A stretch of DNA of 35,846 nt from Methylococcaceae bacterium (GTDB lineage Bacteria > Pseudomonadota > Gammaproteobacteria > Methylococcales > Methylomonadaceae). Below the pieces are notes generated by a model. That model was not told where the DNA came from. It worked only from the letters and a program-made list of their open reading frames with translations, and did no database searches. Positions 1 to 9,818 of this stretch are shown in pieces. Made by a program: the position numbers and the translations under genes. The stretch covers positions 1 to 35,846 of the forward strand of contig DAOUTG010000018.1 of assembly GCA_030626845.1 (NCBI GenBank), in the 5' to 3' direction. Within the stretch, counting starts at the first letter, position 1; each line of letters begins with the position of its first letter.

Positions 1-2598
1 ATCACGTAATGCCGCAGGACGTGAATCACGTTCACGATATAAATGTTTAACGAAACTTCGGTAAGCAGGGGTTACGCCAAAAGCATTAATTTGTTCATTC
101 GTGCGTTTGTGATAGCCAAAATCCGTATAAGCAGTATCACTGGCTACGGTGGACTGCTGTTGAGGAATATATAAAATCGGCTCATCGGTCATTTTAATAT
201 ATTCACGCACCGAAACATTACCAAAGGTATGTCCAGCACCTTCTTGGCGTTCTTTAAATAAACCTAAAAAAGGAATGTCTTTTTCATCATTGATGGCTAA
301 CGATTTATGATGCCATTCACTAGCACTGGCCGCAAGATCGGCATACTGTACACCGCCTACTGACGCGTGAATATTAGGGAAGTAACCGTTTAATTTTGGT
401 TCATTAGTATCTAAATAATTAGATTCAAAAAACTCACCGCCAATATAACTTTCAGCGGTACATAAACCAAATTTTCCCATGGTTTTCATCAGTGATTTAG
501 CCACCCCTTTTTGAAAATTATCCAAGGCTTGTTGCTGGGCATCCTCCTCTTGATATTGTGTCATTACTCGATTATGAACACTCAAAGGACAAATTGCAGA
601 AGCACCAAAACCTAAAATAGTCGCCACATCATGAGGACTTGCCGCTTGTCCTGTTTCGGCTATTAATGACGAATTAAAACGTAGACCTTGTTTCACTAAC
701 CGCTGATTAGCGGCTGAAATCATTAATAAAGCAGGTATTGCCGCTTTTTCAGCACTAATATTTTTATCAGTTAAAACAATAATGCCAATATTATCTCGCG
801 CCGCTTGTTCCACTTGATTACAAACCTCTAATAAGGCTTGTTCTAATTGGGCTTCATTCGCCACTTTATTTTCATAATCAGGCGTATATAACATTTCTAA
901 AGTAACAACGCTAATGACTTGTTGTTGATAAATCTGCGCTAATTGTGGGCGTTGTAATACTGGTGAATCAATGACTAACTGTTGTGAACCTTGCGGGGAA
1001 AAATTCGGTTTTGCGCCTAAGGCAACCCGTAAAGTCATGCCATCACTTTCACGTAACGAATCCAACGGCGGATTGGTTACTTGTGCAAACCGTTGGCTAA
1101 AATAACGCGACATCCCGCCTTCTGCTTTTGAAAGCGCATTAGGGGTAATGCCATAACCCATCGCTGAAACTTTTTCTAAGCCTACGGTTAACATTGGGTC
1201 AAGTAAAAATTTAAAACTTTCTTGGTTTAATGAATAAGCGGTGTGTTGTTGTTCAATGCTTAAATTATGTTGATTATCAATCGCTGATAATTCGATTTTA
1301 TCTAAGCCAGATAAATGAACACAACTGTCCGTTAATAACGCCTTATAATCTTTTTCAGCCGCTAATTGCATCATCACTTCATGGCTATTATAAGAACGTT
1401 GCGTTTCATGGTCAAAATACAACATCCCTCCCGCTTCAATACGCCCACGCTTTAACACCTGTTCCGCTGGAAAATCAATTTGCCCCGCTTCTGACATCAC
1501 CGCAAGATAATCATTCGTTTCAACGGAGCGCAAAGGACGTAATCCCAAACGATCTAAACGCGCTCCTACGCGAATGCCATCATTAAAAATTAATGCCGCA
1601 GGCCCATCATTTTTTTCTTCAGAAAGACTAAAATATTCCAGCATCGCACGAACATCACCAGATAATGAAGTATCGTTTTCCCATGCAGGCGGCATCATCG
1701 CTAAGACAGCCGTGACAATATCTAAACCATCTTCATTAATACGACGGGTTAACGTTTGATCTAAACGTCCAGAATCTGATTGTCCTCGGGGGAAAATAAT
1801 GGTTTTATTGTGATGACTAGCAATCGCCTTTTCACTCAATCTATTTTTCTTATCGGTATTCAGCTCACCATTATGAGACATATAACGAAAAGGCTGTGCC
1901 ATCATCGTTGCTGGTTCAGTGTTGGTGGAAAAGCGGGTATGAAAAAATAACGTGCTGATTTCGTGGTCCGTATCGTTTAAATCTATAAAATAAGGCACAA
2001 CTTCATTAGAATTCAAGCGGGCTTTATAAACTTGTGTCCGTGAACTCATGGATAAGGGGTAAAACCCTTCCAATTCACTATTCGTAAATCCTTCTGCTTC
2101 TATAGCTAATAAAGCCTGTTGAATAAGACTTTCAAATGCTTCATGTGTGGCTGATTTTAAATGTTCAGGACGTTCAAAGACTAATTGTTTAATCGGTAAT
2201 TGCGCTTTAATCGCCGCCTCATAAATAATTTTGTTATCAACTGGCACATCACGCCATAAAATTTTGGGTAACTTAAATTGTTTTAAATATTTTTCAACCA
2301 TAAGCTGAGCATCTGAGTCATGATGCTCATGGTCTTCTGGAAAGAAAAAATTAGCAACGCCGAATTGTCCTAATTCTAGTGCGTTATTTTTTGTGATTTT
2401 ACGAAAAAATTTAAGTGATAAATCAATATTAACTCCCGCACCGTCCCCGACACCTTCTGCACTCATACCGCCACGATGAGGAATAGTACACAGAGCTTCA
2501 TGGGTTTTGACTAAAACATCATGAGTTTGTTTACTTTGTTTATGGGTAATGAACCCAACTCCGCAGCTATCCTGCGATAAATCAGCGTTATAAAGCAT
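1..2598 (-). CDS. gltB: Glutamate synthase (NADPH) large subunit, 3' end outside window
   Basis: GltB transfers the glutamine amide nitrogen to 2-oxoglutarate, making two glutamates (GOGAT ammonia assimilation, cytosol). The minus frame is open from 2598 to the window edge: 866 of the roughly 1500 residues usual for the family. The protein starts MLYNADLSQDSCGVGF. Cys12 is the expected catalytic cysteine of the class II glutaminase domain, exposed after removal of an 11-residue propeptide. FRYMSHNGELNT (about residue 236) is typical of that domain, and FSQRFAQVTNPP (about 500) of the central domain. The FMN/3Fe-4S synthase part is mostly beyond the edge. An in-frame ATG twelve codons upstream (2634) is possible, but 2598 gives the propeptide length I recall for relatives. 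Divergent from the UbiF-like gene. Confidence 0.93.
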   Translation of the reverse strand, partial: MLYNADLSQDSCGVGFITHKQSKQTHDVLVKTHEALCTIPHRGGMSAEGVGDGAGVNIDLSLKFFRKITKNNALELGQFGVANFFFPEDHEHHDSDAQLMVEKYLKQFKLPKILWRDVPVDNKIIYEAAIKAQLPIKQLVFERPEHLKSATHEAFESLIQQALLAIEAEGFTNSELEGFYPLSMSSRTQVYKARLNSNEVVPYFIDLNDTDHEISTLFFHTRFSTNTEPATMMAQPFRYMSHNGELNTDKKNRLSEKAIASHHNKTIIFPRGQSDSGRLDQTLTRRINEDGLDIVTAVLAMMPPAWENDTSLSGDVRAMLEYFSLSEEKNDGPAALIFNDGIRVGARLDRLGLRPLRSVETNDYLAVMSEAGQIDFPAEQVLKRGRIEAGGMLYFDHETQRSYNSHEVMMQLAAEKDYKALLTDSCVHLSGLDKIELSAIDNQHNLSIEQQHTAYSLNQESFKFLLDPMLTVGLEKVSAMGYGITPNALSKAEGGMSRYFSQRFAQVTNPPLDSLRESDGMTLRVALGAKPNFSPQGSQQLVIDSPVLQRPQLAQIYQQQVISVVTLEMLYTPDYENKVANEAQLEQALLEVCNQVEQAARDNIGIIVLTDKNISAEKAAIPALLMISAANQRLVKQGLRFNSSLIAETGQAASPHDVATILGFGASAICPLSVHNRVMTQYQEEDAQQQALDNFQKGVAKSLMKTMGKFGLCTAESYIGGEFFESNYLDTNEPKLNGYFPNIHASVGGVQYADLAASASEWHHKSLAINDEKDIPFLGLFKERQEGAGHTFGNVSVREYIKMTDEPILYIPQQQSTVASDTAYTDFGYHKRTNEQINAFGVTPAYRSFVKHLYRERDSRPAALRD

Positions 2599-2852
2599 TT
2601 TTTTTGCGCCTATATTTGAGGGATTCTTAATCATCTTCCCTGTTTTATCAAAACTATCTGTTTTAAATAGCAAGCCTATGTAGTGTTTTTTTACATAGCA
2701 TGGTAGAGTTCTAAATAGTGTTGCTTGCCAAGTAACCTTATATAAAGGTTTTAAAATGCAAACATTTTTCTAAATAAAGTTTGAGTGAAACTCTTTTATT
2801 TTAACATAGAGCTGGAATCTTACTCAAAAAAACTAACTTTAAAATTATTCAA
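2599..2852. promoter_or_regulatory. Divergent intergenic region gltB / ubiF with nested inverted repeats
   Basis: This 254-bp region must hold the promoters of both divergent genes. It contains CTATGTA (2676-2682) and TACATAG (2692-2698) around a 9-nt T-rich loop. These are nested inside GCAAGC (2670-2675) and GCTTGC (2723-2728). The arms are seen directly; a regulatory role is inference. I see no strong sigma70 promoter. Confidence 0.35.
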
Positions 2853-4067
2853 ATGACTCAAAATTTCGATATTGTAATTGTTGGTGGTGGCATGGTCGGA
2901 GCTGCTGTTGCTTGCGCTCTGGGTGACAGTCACTTGAAAGTCGCCATTATAGAAAAAAATGTCCCTACAGCCTTCACTAATGAGCAGCCTCATGATTTAC
3001 GGGTTTCCGCTCTAAGCATTGCATCTAAAAATATTTTAGAAACTGTCGGTGCATGGCAGGGTGTTTTAAATCGTCGTTATTGTCCCTTTAAAAGAATGCG
3101 TGTTTTTGAAACCTCTGGGGATACTGAATTTTGTAGTGATGATATTAATCACGATGAATTAGGCTTTATAGTTGAAAATAGAATTACCCAGTTAGCATTA
3201 TTGGATAGATTACAAAAATTTGAAAATATTACCTTGTTTGCTCCCATAGGTATCAAAAAAATAGATTATTCACTCACCGAAACCCAGCTTGAATTAGATG
3301 ATGGACAACAATTAACCGCAAAAGTGTTAGTTGCAGCGGACGGCGGACAATCACGGGTACGACAAAGTGCAGGATTAGGGGTGACAAGTCGGGATTATGA
3401 ACAACATGCAATGGTGATATATGTTGAAACTGATTATCCACAACAAGATATTACCTGGCAACGTTTTGTACCTAGTGGTCCTCAGGCATTTTTACCTCTT
3501 ACAAATAATTATGGTTCAATCGTTTGGTATAATTGCGCCGATGAAGTTAGGCGTTTACGAAGTCTGTCTTATTCGGCACTAATGCAAGAACTCACTAATG
3601 ATTTCCCAGATTGCCTTGGGAAATTAAAACAAGTTTTAGGCACAGCAAGTTTTCCATTAAAACGTCAACATGCTCAACAGTATGTTAAACAGGGTATTGT
3701 TTTAGTGGGAGATGCCGCACACATGATAAATCCTTTGGCAGGGCAAGGTGTAAATATAGGTTTGCTTGATGCTGCCGCTTTAGCAGAAGTGTTAATTGAT
3801 GCGAATAAAAAAGGTGAAAATATTGCAGATTTGAAAATTTTAAAACGCTATGAGAACTTACGCCGAAATGAAAATTTAAAAATGATGACCCTCATGGATA
3901 TTTTTTATCGTACTTTCAGTAATAAAATCGTGCCCGTTAAGTTTTTAAGAAATTTAGGGTTAGGATTAGCTGAGCGTGTATCACCTGTTAAAAATAAAAT
4001 TATGAAATCTGCAATGGGTTTGGAAGGAAAGTTACCTAAACTTGCCCGCGGCGAATCAATTCATTAA
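2853..4067 (+). CDS. ubiF: UbiF/UbiH-family FAD-dependent ubiquinone biosynthesis hydroxylase
   Basis: Flavoprotein monooxygenase of the UbiH/UbiF/VisC family, hydroxylating a ring carbon of the ubiquinone precursor, probably at the inner membrane face. The 404 residues match the family length. Seen: the N-terminal FAD-binding motif GGGMVG (11-16), the DG motif in ADGGQSRVR (162-170), and the second FAD motif GDAAH followed by NPLAGQG (286-299). The stretches TWQRFVPSGPQAFLPL and WYNCADEVRRL resemble E. coli UbiF more than UbiH, so the C6 hydroxylase role is favoured, though methanotroph paralogues can differ in ring position. No strong ribosome binding site precedes the ATG. The last 32 bp overlap the convergent NlpC/P60 gene. 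Confidence 0.85.
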   Translation: MTQNFDIVIVGGGMVGAAVACALGDSHLKVAIIEKNVPTAFTNEQPHDLRVSALSIASKNILETVGAWQGVLNRRYCPFKRMRVFETSGDTEFCSDDINHDELGFIVENRITQLALLDRLQKFENITLFAPIGIKKIDYSLTETQLELDDGQQLTAKVLVAADGGQSRVRQSAGLGVTSRDYEQHAMVIYVETDYPQQDITWQRFVPSGPQAFLPLTNNYGSIVWYNCADEVRRLRSLSYSALMQELTNDFPDCLGKLKQVLGTASFPLKRQHAQQYVKQGIVLVGDAAHMINPLAGQGVNIGLLDAAALAEVLIDANKKGENIADLKILKRYENLRRNENLKMMTLMDIFYRTFSNKIVPVKFLRNLGLGLAERVSPVKNKIMKSAMGLEGKLPKLARGESIH

Positions 4068-4644
4068 AGAAATTATCTGTTTTTAAAGCAATTCGTTTAG
4101 CGGTCCAATATTTTTTAGCCCAATAACCTTTACTTAAACTTGATTTCATTACGCCTTTGCTTGATGAGGTATGAATAAAGGTGTCATTTTTTAAATAAAT
4201 CCCAACATGCCTAACGCGCGGACTAGTTTTGAAAAAAACTAAATCACCTGTTTTTAGCTTGTGCTTAGGAATAGTTTTACCCCGTCTTACTTGTGATCTT
4301 GTCGTACGAGGTATTTTAGTATTGAATTGCTTTTTTAAGGTTAATTGAACAAAGCCTGAACAATCTACGCCTCGTTTACTTAATCCGCCCATTCTATGCT
4401 TAACTGACTTCCATTCTTCAAAAAATTGTTCTAATAACGCCATTGAGTGTTTTATAGACCTTTCTTCTTTTGTTAATGGAATAATTGAGCAGGATAAGAT
4501 GTTTGATACTTTTTTCTTTTCAAAAATAGTATTTTTTAAAGTCACCGTCTTTAGCGGAGTCTTTTCAATTAGCCTTGTTTTTGGTGAACCTGCACAACCG
4601 ACTAAAAACGAAATAAAAAAGAGAACAGATAAAGTTTTAATCAT
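4036..4644 (-). CDS. NlpC/P60-family lipoprotein, putative peptidoglycan endopeptidase
   Basis: Predicted outer- or inner-membrane lipoprotein that cleaves peptidoglycan cross-link peptides. Seen: a lipoprotein signal peptide ending in LVGC, so Cys17 would be lipidated; a basic linker; and an NlpC/P60 domain at about 75-195. The catalytic cysteine is in VDCSGF (Cys95) and the histidine in RHVGIY (His146). His158 in FIHTSS is the likely third polar residue. The 202-residue length and the order resemble E. coli Spr/MepS and NlpC. The stop codon lies inside the end of the convergent ubiF-like gene, a 32-bp antisense overlap. Confidence 0.85.
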   Translation of the reverse strand: MIKTLSVLFFISFLVGCAGSPKTRLIEKTPLKTVTLKNTIFEKKKVSNILSCSIIPLTKEERSIKHSMALLEQFFEEWKSVKHRMGGLSKRGVDCSGFVQLTLKKQFNTKIPRTTRSQVRRGKTIPKHKLKTGDLVFFKTSPRVRHVGIYLKNDTFIHTSSSKGVMKSSLSKGYWAKKYWTAKRIALKTDNFFNELIRRGQV

Positions 4645-4775
4645 TTTTTCTTTTATTTAAAATTACGAGTGTCAATTTTAACTGACGAAAGTTTTATATT
4701 CTAACAAATCGTTGATATTTAAACAAATGATATGACATTAAATTAGACTTTTAACACAATATTAGTTAGAAGCTA

Positions 4776-4802
4776 TTGACAAATGATAATATAAGCTAAA
4801 TT
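4776..4802 (+). promoter_or_regulatory. Weak candidate promoter for the Rpn-type nuclease
   Basis: A perfect TTGACA (4776-4781) is followed after 15 bp by TAAATT (4797-4802), about 35 bp before the start codon. The spacer is short and the -10 imperfect, so this is only a candidate. Confidence 0.3.
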
Positions 4803-4836
4803 TTTTAATTAATCCCCAAATAAAGATAAAAAAACT

Positions 4837-5739
4837 ATGGATGTTATCCCTTTAAAGTACGGCACTATTTTTAAACGAGCGTTTAGTGACCCAGAAGTAT
4901 TTCAACAGTTTGCTAATGATATTTTAGGTATCAATATCAATATTGATAAAGTTCATACTGAATATGAATATCCTGAACCCATAGGTTTTGTTCGTAGTCA
5001 ATATGATTTATTTGCTGAAGATGAAGAGCAACGAATTATTGTTGAAATTCAGCAAGTTAAAGAAGTTGATTTTTTTGACCGTTTTTTATATTACCATCTT
5101 ATAAGTATGGTAGAGCAGGTAGGTGGGTTTAAAGAATATGGTTTTGATCGTACGGTTTATACGATTGTTATTTTAACAAGTACACCACGTGATGGAAGTG
5201 TTAATTTTAGTTGTGCCATTAGTGATATGAATCCTATTAATGAACATGGAGAAACTGTTGATGTCTATCCACATCGTTTATTATTTTTATGCCCTAGACA
5301 AGCAAATGAGAAAACACCATTACATATAAAAAAATGGTTGGATTTTATTGAGGACTCATTTGATGGGAAAATAAATGAAAGTCATTATCAAGAAAAAGTG
5401 TGGAAAAAAATAATGTCTTCTATTGAGAAACGTAATATAGATCCAGGTTTATTATCTGAAATCAAAGATGATATGGCTTGGGAAGAAGCTAAAAAGATTT
5501 TTGAAGAAGAGGGTCGGAGAGAAGGACGGGAAATAGGTCATAAAATAGGGATTGAACAAGGGATTGAACAAGGGATTGAACAAGGGATTGAACAAGGATT
5601 AGAATCGGGTCGAGAGGAAGGGCAACGAAAACAACAGCAACAAACGATTTTTAAAGCTAGAAAAATAGGGTTGGATGATCATACTATTTCAGAACTGACG
5701 GGACTTTCCTTAACACAAATAAAAGTAATAGAGAGTTAG
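4837..5739 (+). CDS. Rpn/YhgA-like PD-(D/E)XK nuclease (PDDEXK_2 family)
   Basis: Belongs to the Rpn family, often annotated as a transposase, whose members are DNA endonucleases linked to RecA-independent recombination or phage defence. Length 300 residues. Seen: the N-terminal pattern starting PLKYGTIFKRAFSD, the active-site aspartate in SQYDLF (Asp57), and the E-x-Q form of the catalytic motif in VEIQQ (Glu70, Gln72). A charged helical region follows, with four GIEQ units (residues 238-253). The C-terminus KARKIGLDDHTISELTGLS looks like a helix-turn-helix and is typical of the family. It is a single gene between unrelated housekeeping genes, consistent with a mobile or defence cargo gene. 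Target and activity are unknown. Confidence 0.8.
   Translation: MDVIPLKYGTIFKRAFSDPEVFQQFANDILGININIDKVHTEYEYPEPIGFVRSQYDLFAEDEEQRIIVEIQQVKEVDFFDRFLYYHLISMVEQVGGFKEYGFDRTVYTIVILTSTPRDGSVNFSCAISDMNPINEHGETVDVYPHRLLFLCPRQANEKTPLHIKKWLDFIEDSFDGKINESHYQEKVWKKIMSSIEKRNIDPGLLSEIKDDMAWEEAKKIFEEEGRREGREIGHKIGIEQGIEQGIEQGIEQGLESGREEGQRKQQQQTIFKARKIGLDDHTISELTGLSLTQIKVIES
5548..5595 (+). repeat. 12-bp tandem repeat (GGGATTGAACAA x4) inside the Rpn-type gene
   Basis: Four identical copies of GGGATTGAACAA lie head to tail and encode GIEQ four times. A degenerate fifth unit follows. The unit is a multiple of three, so copy-number change would lengthen or shorten a helix without shifting frame. Confidence 0.95.
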
Positions 5740-5851
5740 TCTGATTTTTTCTTATAATTTAAAATAAATATTAATAACTATTTCGGTTAATTAGAGTTGG
5801 AAAAGTGTTAATAACGCTTTAAAATACACTTTTATCTTATAAATTGAATCT

Positions 5852-7720
5852 GTGAAATTTCAAAAAGAATTTGATGTCATTGTGATTGGTGGCGGTCATG
5901 CAGGAACGGAAGCCGCTCTTGCGGCAGCTCGTTGTGGTTGTAAAACTTTGTTGTTGACCCAAAATATTGATACGCTCGGGCAAATGAGTTGTAATCCTGC
6001 TATCGGGGGGATTGGTAAAGGTCATTTAGTTAAAGAGGTTGACGCTTTAGGTGGTGTAATGGCAACGGCCATTGATTTTGCGGGGATTCAATTTAGAACC
6101 TTAAATGCCAGTAAAGGCCCTGCAGTCAGAGCAACACGCGCACAAGCAGATCGGGTTCTTTATAAACAAGTGGTGCGTAAAGTTTTAGAAAATCAGCCTA
6201 ATCTAATGCTGTTTCAACAAACAGTATCTGATTTAATTGTTGATGACGATAGGGTGACGGGTGTTAAAACGCAAATGGGATTATCATTTTATAGTCAAAC
6301 GGTTGTTTTAACTACAGGTACTTTTTTGGGTGGACGGATTCATATTGGGCTTGAAAATTATACAGGAGGTAGAGCTGGAGATTCTGCTTCCATTGCCTTG
6401 GCCGAACGATTACGTGAATATCCATTTAAAGTTGATCGCTTAAAAACAGGGACTCCACCGCGTCTTGATGGGCGGACAATTGATTATAGTAAATTAGAAC
6501 AACAGCTAGGGGACGAAAAGTTACCCGTATTTTCATTTTTAGGATCTATTCAACAACATCCTCGACAAATTCCTTGTCATATTACCCGAACGAATAGACA
6601 AACTCATGACATTATTCGTGGTGGGTTAGATCGTTCACCGATGTATTCAGGGGTTATTGAAGGGGTAGGGCCTCGCTATTGCCCGTCGATTGAAGATAAA
6701 GTGATGCGTTTTGCTGATCGTGATTCCCATCAAATTTTTGTTGAACCTGAGGGGTTAGAGACTCACGAAGTTTATCCTAATGGTATTTCCACGAGCCTAC
6801 CTTTTGATGTGCAATATGAGTTTATTCGCTCAATGTTAGGCTTTGAACAGGCTGAAATTATTCGACCAGGTTATGCGATTGAATATGATTATTTTAATCC
6901 TATTGATTTAAAGTCATCCCTTGAAACTAAGCATATGCCCGCATTATTTTTTGCAGGGCAAATTAATGGGACAACAGGTTATGAGGAAGCTGCTGCACAA
7001 GGACTTATTGCAGGGCTTAATGCTGCTCGACTCGTTCAGGGAAAAGCAAGTTGGTGTCCACGGCGTGATGAAGCTTATATTGGCGTGATGATTGATGATT
7101 TAATTACCTGTGGAACACGTGAACCGTATCGAATGTTTACTAGCCGTGCTGAATATCGGTTATTGCTTCGTGAAGATAATGCTGATTTACGCTTAACTGA
7201 AAAAGGGTGGGAACTGGGATTAGTTAATGATAAACGCTGGCAAGTGTTTGTTAAAAAAAGAAATGAAATTAGTCAATTACAGAAAAAATTAAAACAAAAA
7301 TGGATTAGACGAGATACTGAGCAAGCGGCACAAGCGGAAAAATTTTGGGGAAAGAAATTAACTAAAGAAGCCAACTTAATGGATTTATTACGCCGGCCTG
7401 AAGTTGATGTTGAAAACTTGTTGAGTTTTTTAGATGATGAAACTGTGAATAAACAAGTCAGTGAACAAGTTGAAGTTCAAGCAAAGTATGCAGGTTATAT
7501 TGAGCGTCAACAAACTGAAATTGATCGTGCTTTACGTTATGATGATTATCCATTAGCAACGAATTTTGATTATCTTCAAGTCCCTGGTTTATCAAATGAA
7601 GTGCGTGAAAAATTACAATATCATCAACCAGAAACTTTAGGGAAAGCATCAAGGATTCCAGGATTAACCCCTGCGGCTATTTCACTTTTATTAGTTTATT
7701 TAAAAAAGAAACATGGATAA
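5852..7720 (+). CDS. mnmG: tRNA uridine-5-carboxymethylaminomethyl modification enzyme MnmG
   Basis: FAD-dependent tRNA modification enzyme. With MnmE it installs (carboxymethyl)aminomethyl on U34 of tRNAs reading split codon boxes. Length 622 residues against about 629 in E. coli. Seen: the dinucleotide-binding motif [19 protein letters not shown] near the N-terminus, the family signature [24 protein letters not shown], the FAD-binding block [19 protein letters not shown], and [25 protein letters not shown]. The start is GTG; the ORF opens with [14 protein letters not shown] as expected and no better ATG exists upstream. It overlaps rsmG by 8 bp, the classic gidA-gidB arrangement, so the two are probably co-translated. 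Confidence 0.96.
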   Translation: MKFQKEFDVIVIGGGHAGTEAALAAARCGCKTLLLTQNIDTLGQMSCNPAIGGIGKGHLVKEVDALGGVMATAIDFAGIQFRTLNASKGPAVRATRAQADRVLYKQVVRKVLENQPNLMLFQQTVSDLIVDDDRVTGVKTQMGLSFYSQTVVLTTGTFLGGRIHIGLENYTGGRAGDSASIALAERLREYPFKVDRLKTGTPPRLDGRTIDYSKLEQQLGDEKLPVFSFLGSIQQHPRQIPCHITRTNRQTHDIIRGGLDRSPMYSGVIEGVGPRYCPSIEDKVMRFADRDSHQIFVEPEGLETHEVYPNGISTSLPFDVQYEFIRSMLGFEQAEIIRPGYAIEYDYFNPIDLKSSLETKHMPALFFAGQINGTTGYEEAAAQGLIAGLNAARLVQGKASWCPRRDEAYIGVMIDDLITCGTREPYRMFTSRAEYRLLLREDNADLRLTEKGWELGLVNDKRWQVFVKKRNEISQLQKKLKQKWIRRDTEQAAQAEKFWGKKLTKEANLMDLLRRPEVDVENLLSFLDDETVNKQVSEQVEVQAKYAGYIERQQTEIDRALRYDDYPLATNFDYLQVPGLSNEVREKLQYHQPETLGKASRIPGLTPAAISLLLVYLKKKHG

Positions 7721-8342
7721 GTGTAGAGAAATTTTAATCACAGGTATAGCGACTTTAGGCTTATCTGAGGATAATGTTCAGCTTGAAAAATTATTAGGTT
7801 TTATAAAATTAATAGTTAAATGGAATAAGACCTATAATCTGACCGCAATTCGAGACCCAGAAAATATGGCAAAGTTGCATATTTTAGATAGTTTGGCAAT
7901 TAGTCCTTATATTCGAGGACAACGATTAATAGATATAGGCACAGGAGCAGGTTTACCTGGTATTCCTCTCGCTATTTTTCATACCAAAAAACAGTTTGTG
8001 TTATTAGATAGTAATGCTAAAAAAACACGGTTTGTACAACAAGCCATAGTAGAGTTAAAACTAAATAATGTGAGTATACATCATGGTCGTGTTGAAGATT
8101 TTAAACCTGATATAGGCTTTGATACCGTGACTTGTCGAGCATTTGCAAGCATGGATAATATTGCACGTTTAACCCAGCATTTATTTAATGAAAAGGGGCT
8201 GTTACTAGCCATGAAAGGACAAAAGTTAGATAAGGAGTTGAATATTTTAGACAAAAAATATCGTTTAATTACGCTGAAGGTACCAATGATAGAAGTGGAA
8301 AGGTGTTTGGTTTGTATTGAGGCTAAGATTCTTTTTACTTAG
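7713..8342 (+). CDS. rsmG: 16S rRNA (guanine527-N7)-methyltransferase RsmG
   Basis: S-adenosylmethionine-dependent methyltransferase that modifies G527 in the 530 loop of 16S rRNA. The 209 residues match the family. Seen: [14 protein letters not shown] in the N-terminal helical part, the AdoMet motif [32 protein letters not shown] as motif II, and [10 protein letters not shown] downstream. The ATG lies within the last codons of mnmG, so translation is probably coupled. Unlike many bacteria, no parA/parB follows; the next 490 bp are non-coding or decayed. Confidence 0.95.
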   Translation: MDKCREILITGIATLGLSEDNVQLEKLLGFIKLIVKWNKTYNLTAIRDPENMAKLHILDSLAISPYIRGQRLIDIGTGAGLPGIPLAIFHTKKQFVLLDSNAKKTRFVQQAIVELKLNNVSIHHGRVEDFKPDIGFDTVTCRAFASMDNIARLTQHLFNEKGLLLAMKGQKLDKELNILDKKYRLITLKVPMIEVERCLVCIEAKILFT

Positions 8343-8835
8343 GTAAGGAAAGTCATGATCATTTACGCGGAGGGTTTCTTGCGTATAAATCTTAGCTGCA
8401 CGAAAAAAATTACCCCTTAATTCTTTTTTTAACATCCCATGCTCAACACAGGGTTTTCCTGTGCTGAATATTCTTCCACCGTAGCCTAATTTTGTATATA
8501 CTCTAAATCTCAGAGTATAGATAAAATTTCTAAAATAGACTCGGCAACAGATCATAAAAGAACGAATCTCTACATACTTTGAATATCCAAAAACTACAGG
8601 CTGAAACCAACGCCATTTATCAATGAATCGCTCAAATATCAATAAAACGCCTGTCCTGATAAAAAAGTAGGGTTATTAACACGATTTAATGAGCTGTTCG
8701 TAACGACTACTAATTTTAGGTAAGTTTTAAAGAACAGTTAATTTTATTTGGCTTAAAGGGATGTAATTTCATGTGTTTGTCATATTTAAAATGTATTATT
8801 TTATAAAAACAACCTTGTTATATTAGGTAAACAAT
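8343..8835. other. Intergenic stretch with hairpins and a doubtful minus-strand reading frame
   Basis: No credible gene is seen in these 493 bp. Two inverted repeats are clear: CACAGG (8447-8452) with CCTGTG (8458-8463), and TATACTCT (8497-8504) with AGAGTATA (8512-8519). A 125-codon minus frame (8642 to 8265) crosses the area and contains the protein-like stretch KPCVEHGMLKKELRGNFF. It also runs 78 bp antisense into rsmG and I do not recognise it. Its local composition is richer in ordinary residues than a random shadow, so it may be a remnant of a mobile or repeated element. Confidence 0.4.
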
Positions 8836-9762
8836 ATGTCAAATCGCACATTAGCATTTCTTAATTTTAATCAAAAACAACAGGATGTTTTCTGTTCTAT
8901 TCTTATTTTATCAGCTCAAGGGCTTGAAAATGAATGGGAAACTGTTAAGAAATCAATGGCTCAAGTTATTTTTATACGTCATGATAATTTAATTAATCAA
9001 TTAGAATGGCAAACAATACAATCAACTTATCCTCAAGCGCAACTTGTCGCGTATAGTGAAAATCTTGTTGACATAAAAACACCATGGAAACTATTAACAC
9101 GGGAAAATCGTGCCCCTCGGCGTTCATTTCTTATTAATTTACTTAACTCAATTAAAATAGAAAAAACGATTGTTAAAACAAAAAAAGAAACCATAGTTAT
9201 TGAAAAAACAACTTCTAAAAAGCAAACAGATTCAAGTCGAACGGATTTATTTTTATTGGAACATTATTTTTTAAGTATTATTCAGAAAAGTTTAGAATTA
9301 GGACATATTTATCATTGTCAATTTGAAAATAATATTGACATTTTTTTACTGCCTCAGCAAAATTGTTATTTTTGTGATATTGATATTAAGGATTTATCTT
9401 TATTGTTTTTAACACATCCTAAGGAAATTCTCTTAACAAAATTAAATGAAAAAGAATTAAAAAGACAGGTTAAAGGATTAAAAACTAAAGCCTTAAATGA
9501 TTTATTATGGCATTCAGCTATTAAAGTTTCACAAGGGCGTTTTATGAAAAATCATCACCCTGAGCAATTAGTTTTCTTAAAATATTGGCCTGATATTTCA
9601 CAAATTAGTTCTCATAAAAGTTATTTGAAAATTGCGCCTTTTATGAGTAATCATAAAGAAAATGTTGTAAGTATTTCACAAAAAACGCAACAAAAATTAA
9701 CTGATGTTCTTGATTTCCATAATGCTTGTAATATACTAGGATTAGTCGATAAAGTTGCGTGA
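8836..9762 (+). CDS. Conserved-looking cytosolic protein of unknown function
   Basis: I do not recognise this 308-residue protein. It has no signal peptide or membrane segment. The N-terminal 85 residues alternate predicted strands and helices (LAFLNF, ILILSAQG, AQVIFIRHDN, AQLVAYSE), which could be a receiver-like Rossmann fold lacking clear phosphorylation residues. A basic, low-complexity linker rich in K, T and E follows (about 108-135). The C-terminal 170 residues end in SQKTQQKLTDVLDFHNAC, which could be a winged-helix-like end. A plausible ribosome binding site (TAGGT, 8 nt away) precedes the ATG. It is followed by pgpA after about 55 bp, so the two may be cotranscribed. The domain ideas are inference from pattern only. 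Confidence 0.7.
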   Translation: MSNRTLAFLNFNQKQQDVFCSILILSAQGLENEWETVKKSMAQVIFIRHDNLINQLEWQTIQSTYPQAQLVAYSENLVDIKTPWKLLTRENRAPRRSFLINLLNSIKIEKTIVKTKKETIVIEKTTSKKQTDSSRTDLFLLEHYFLSIIQKSLELGHIYHCQFENNIDIFLLPQQNCYFCDIDIKDLSLLFLTHPKEILLTKLNEKELKRQVKGLKTKALNDLLWHSAIKVSQGRFMKNHHPEQLVFLKYWPDISQISSHKSYLKIAPFMSNHKENVVSISQKTQQKLTDVLDFHNACNILGLVDKVA

Positions 9763-9818
9763 TTTATTTTCTTTGTCGTCTATTTATTGAATAAATCACA
9801 CCTAAAAGGTATTTGTTT

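Noticed and set aside
1230-1759. Two plus-strand frames inside gltB
   Set aside because: They are antisense to well-conserved GltB sequence and look like shadows.
8265-8642. 125-codon minus-strand ORF as a real gene
   Set aside because: It runs antisense into rsmG, has no recognisable family and no clear start signal. Kept only as part of a possible relic.
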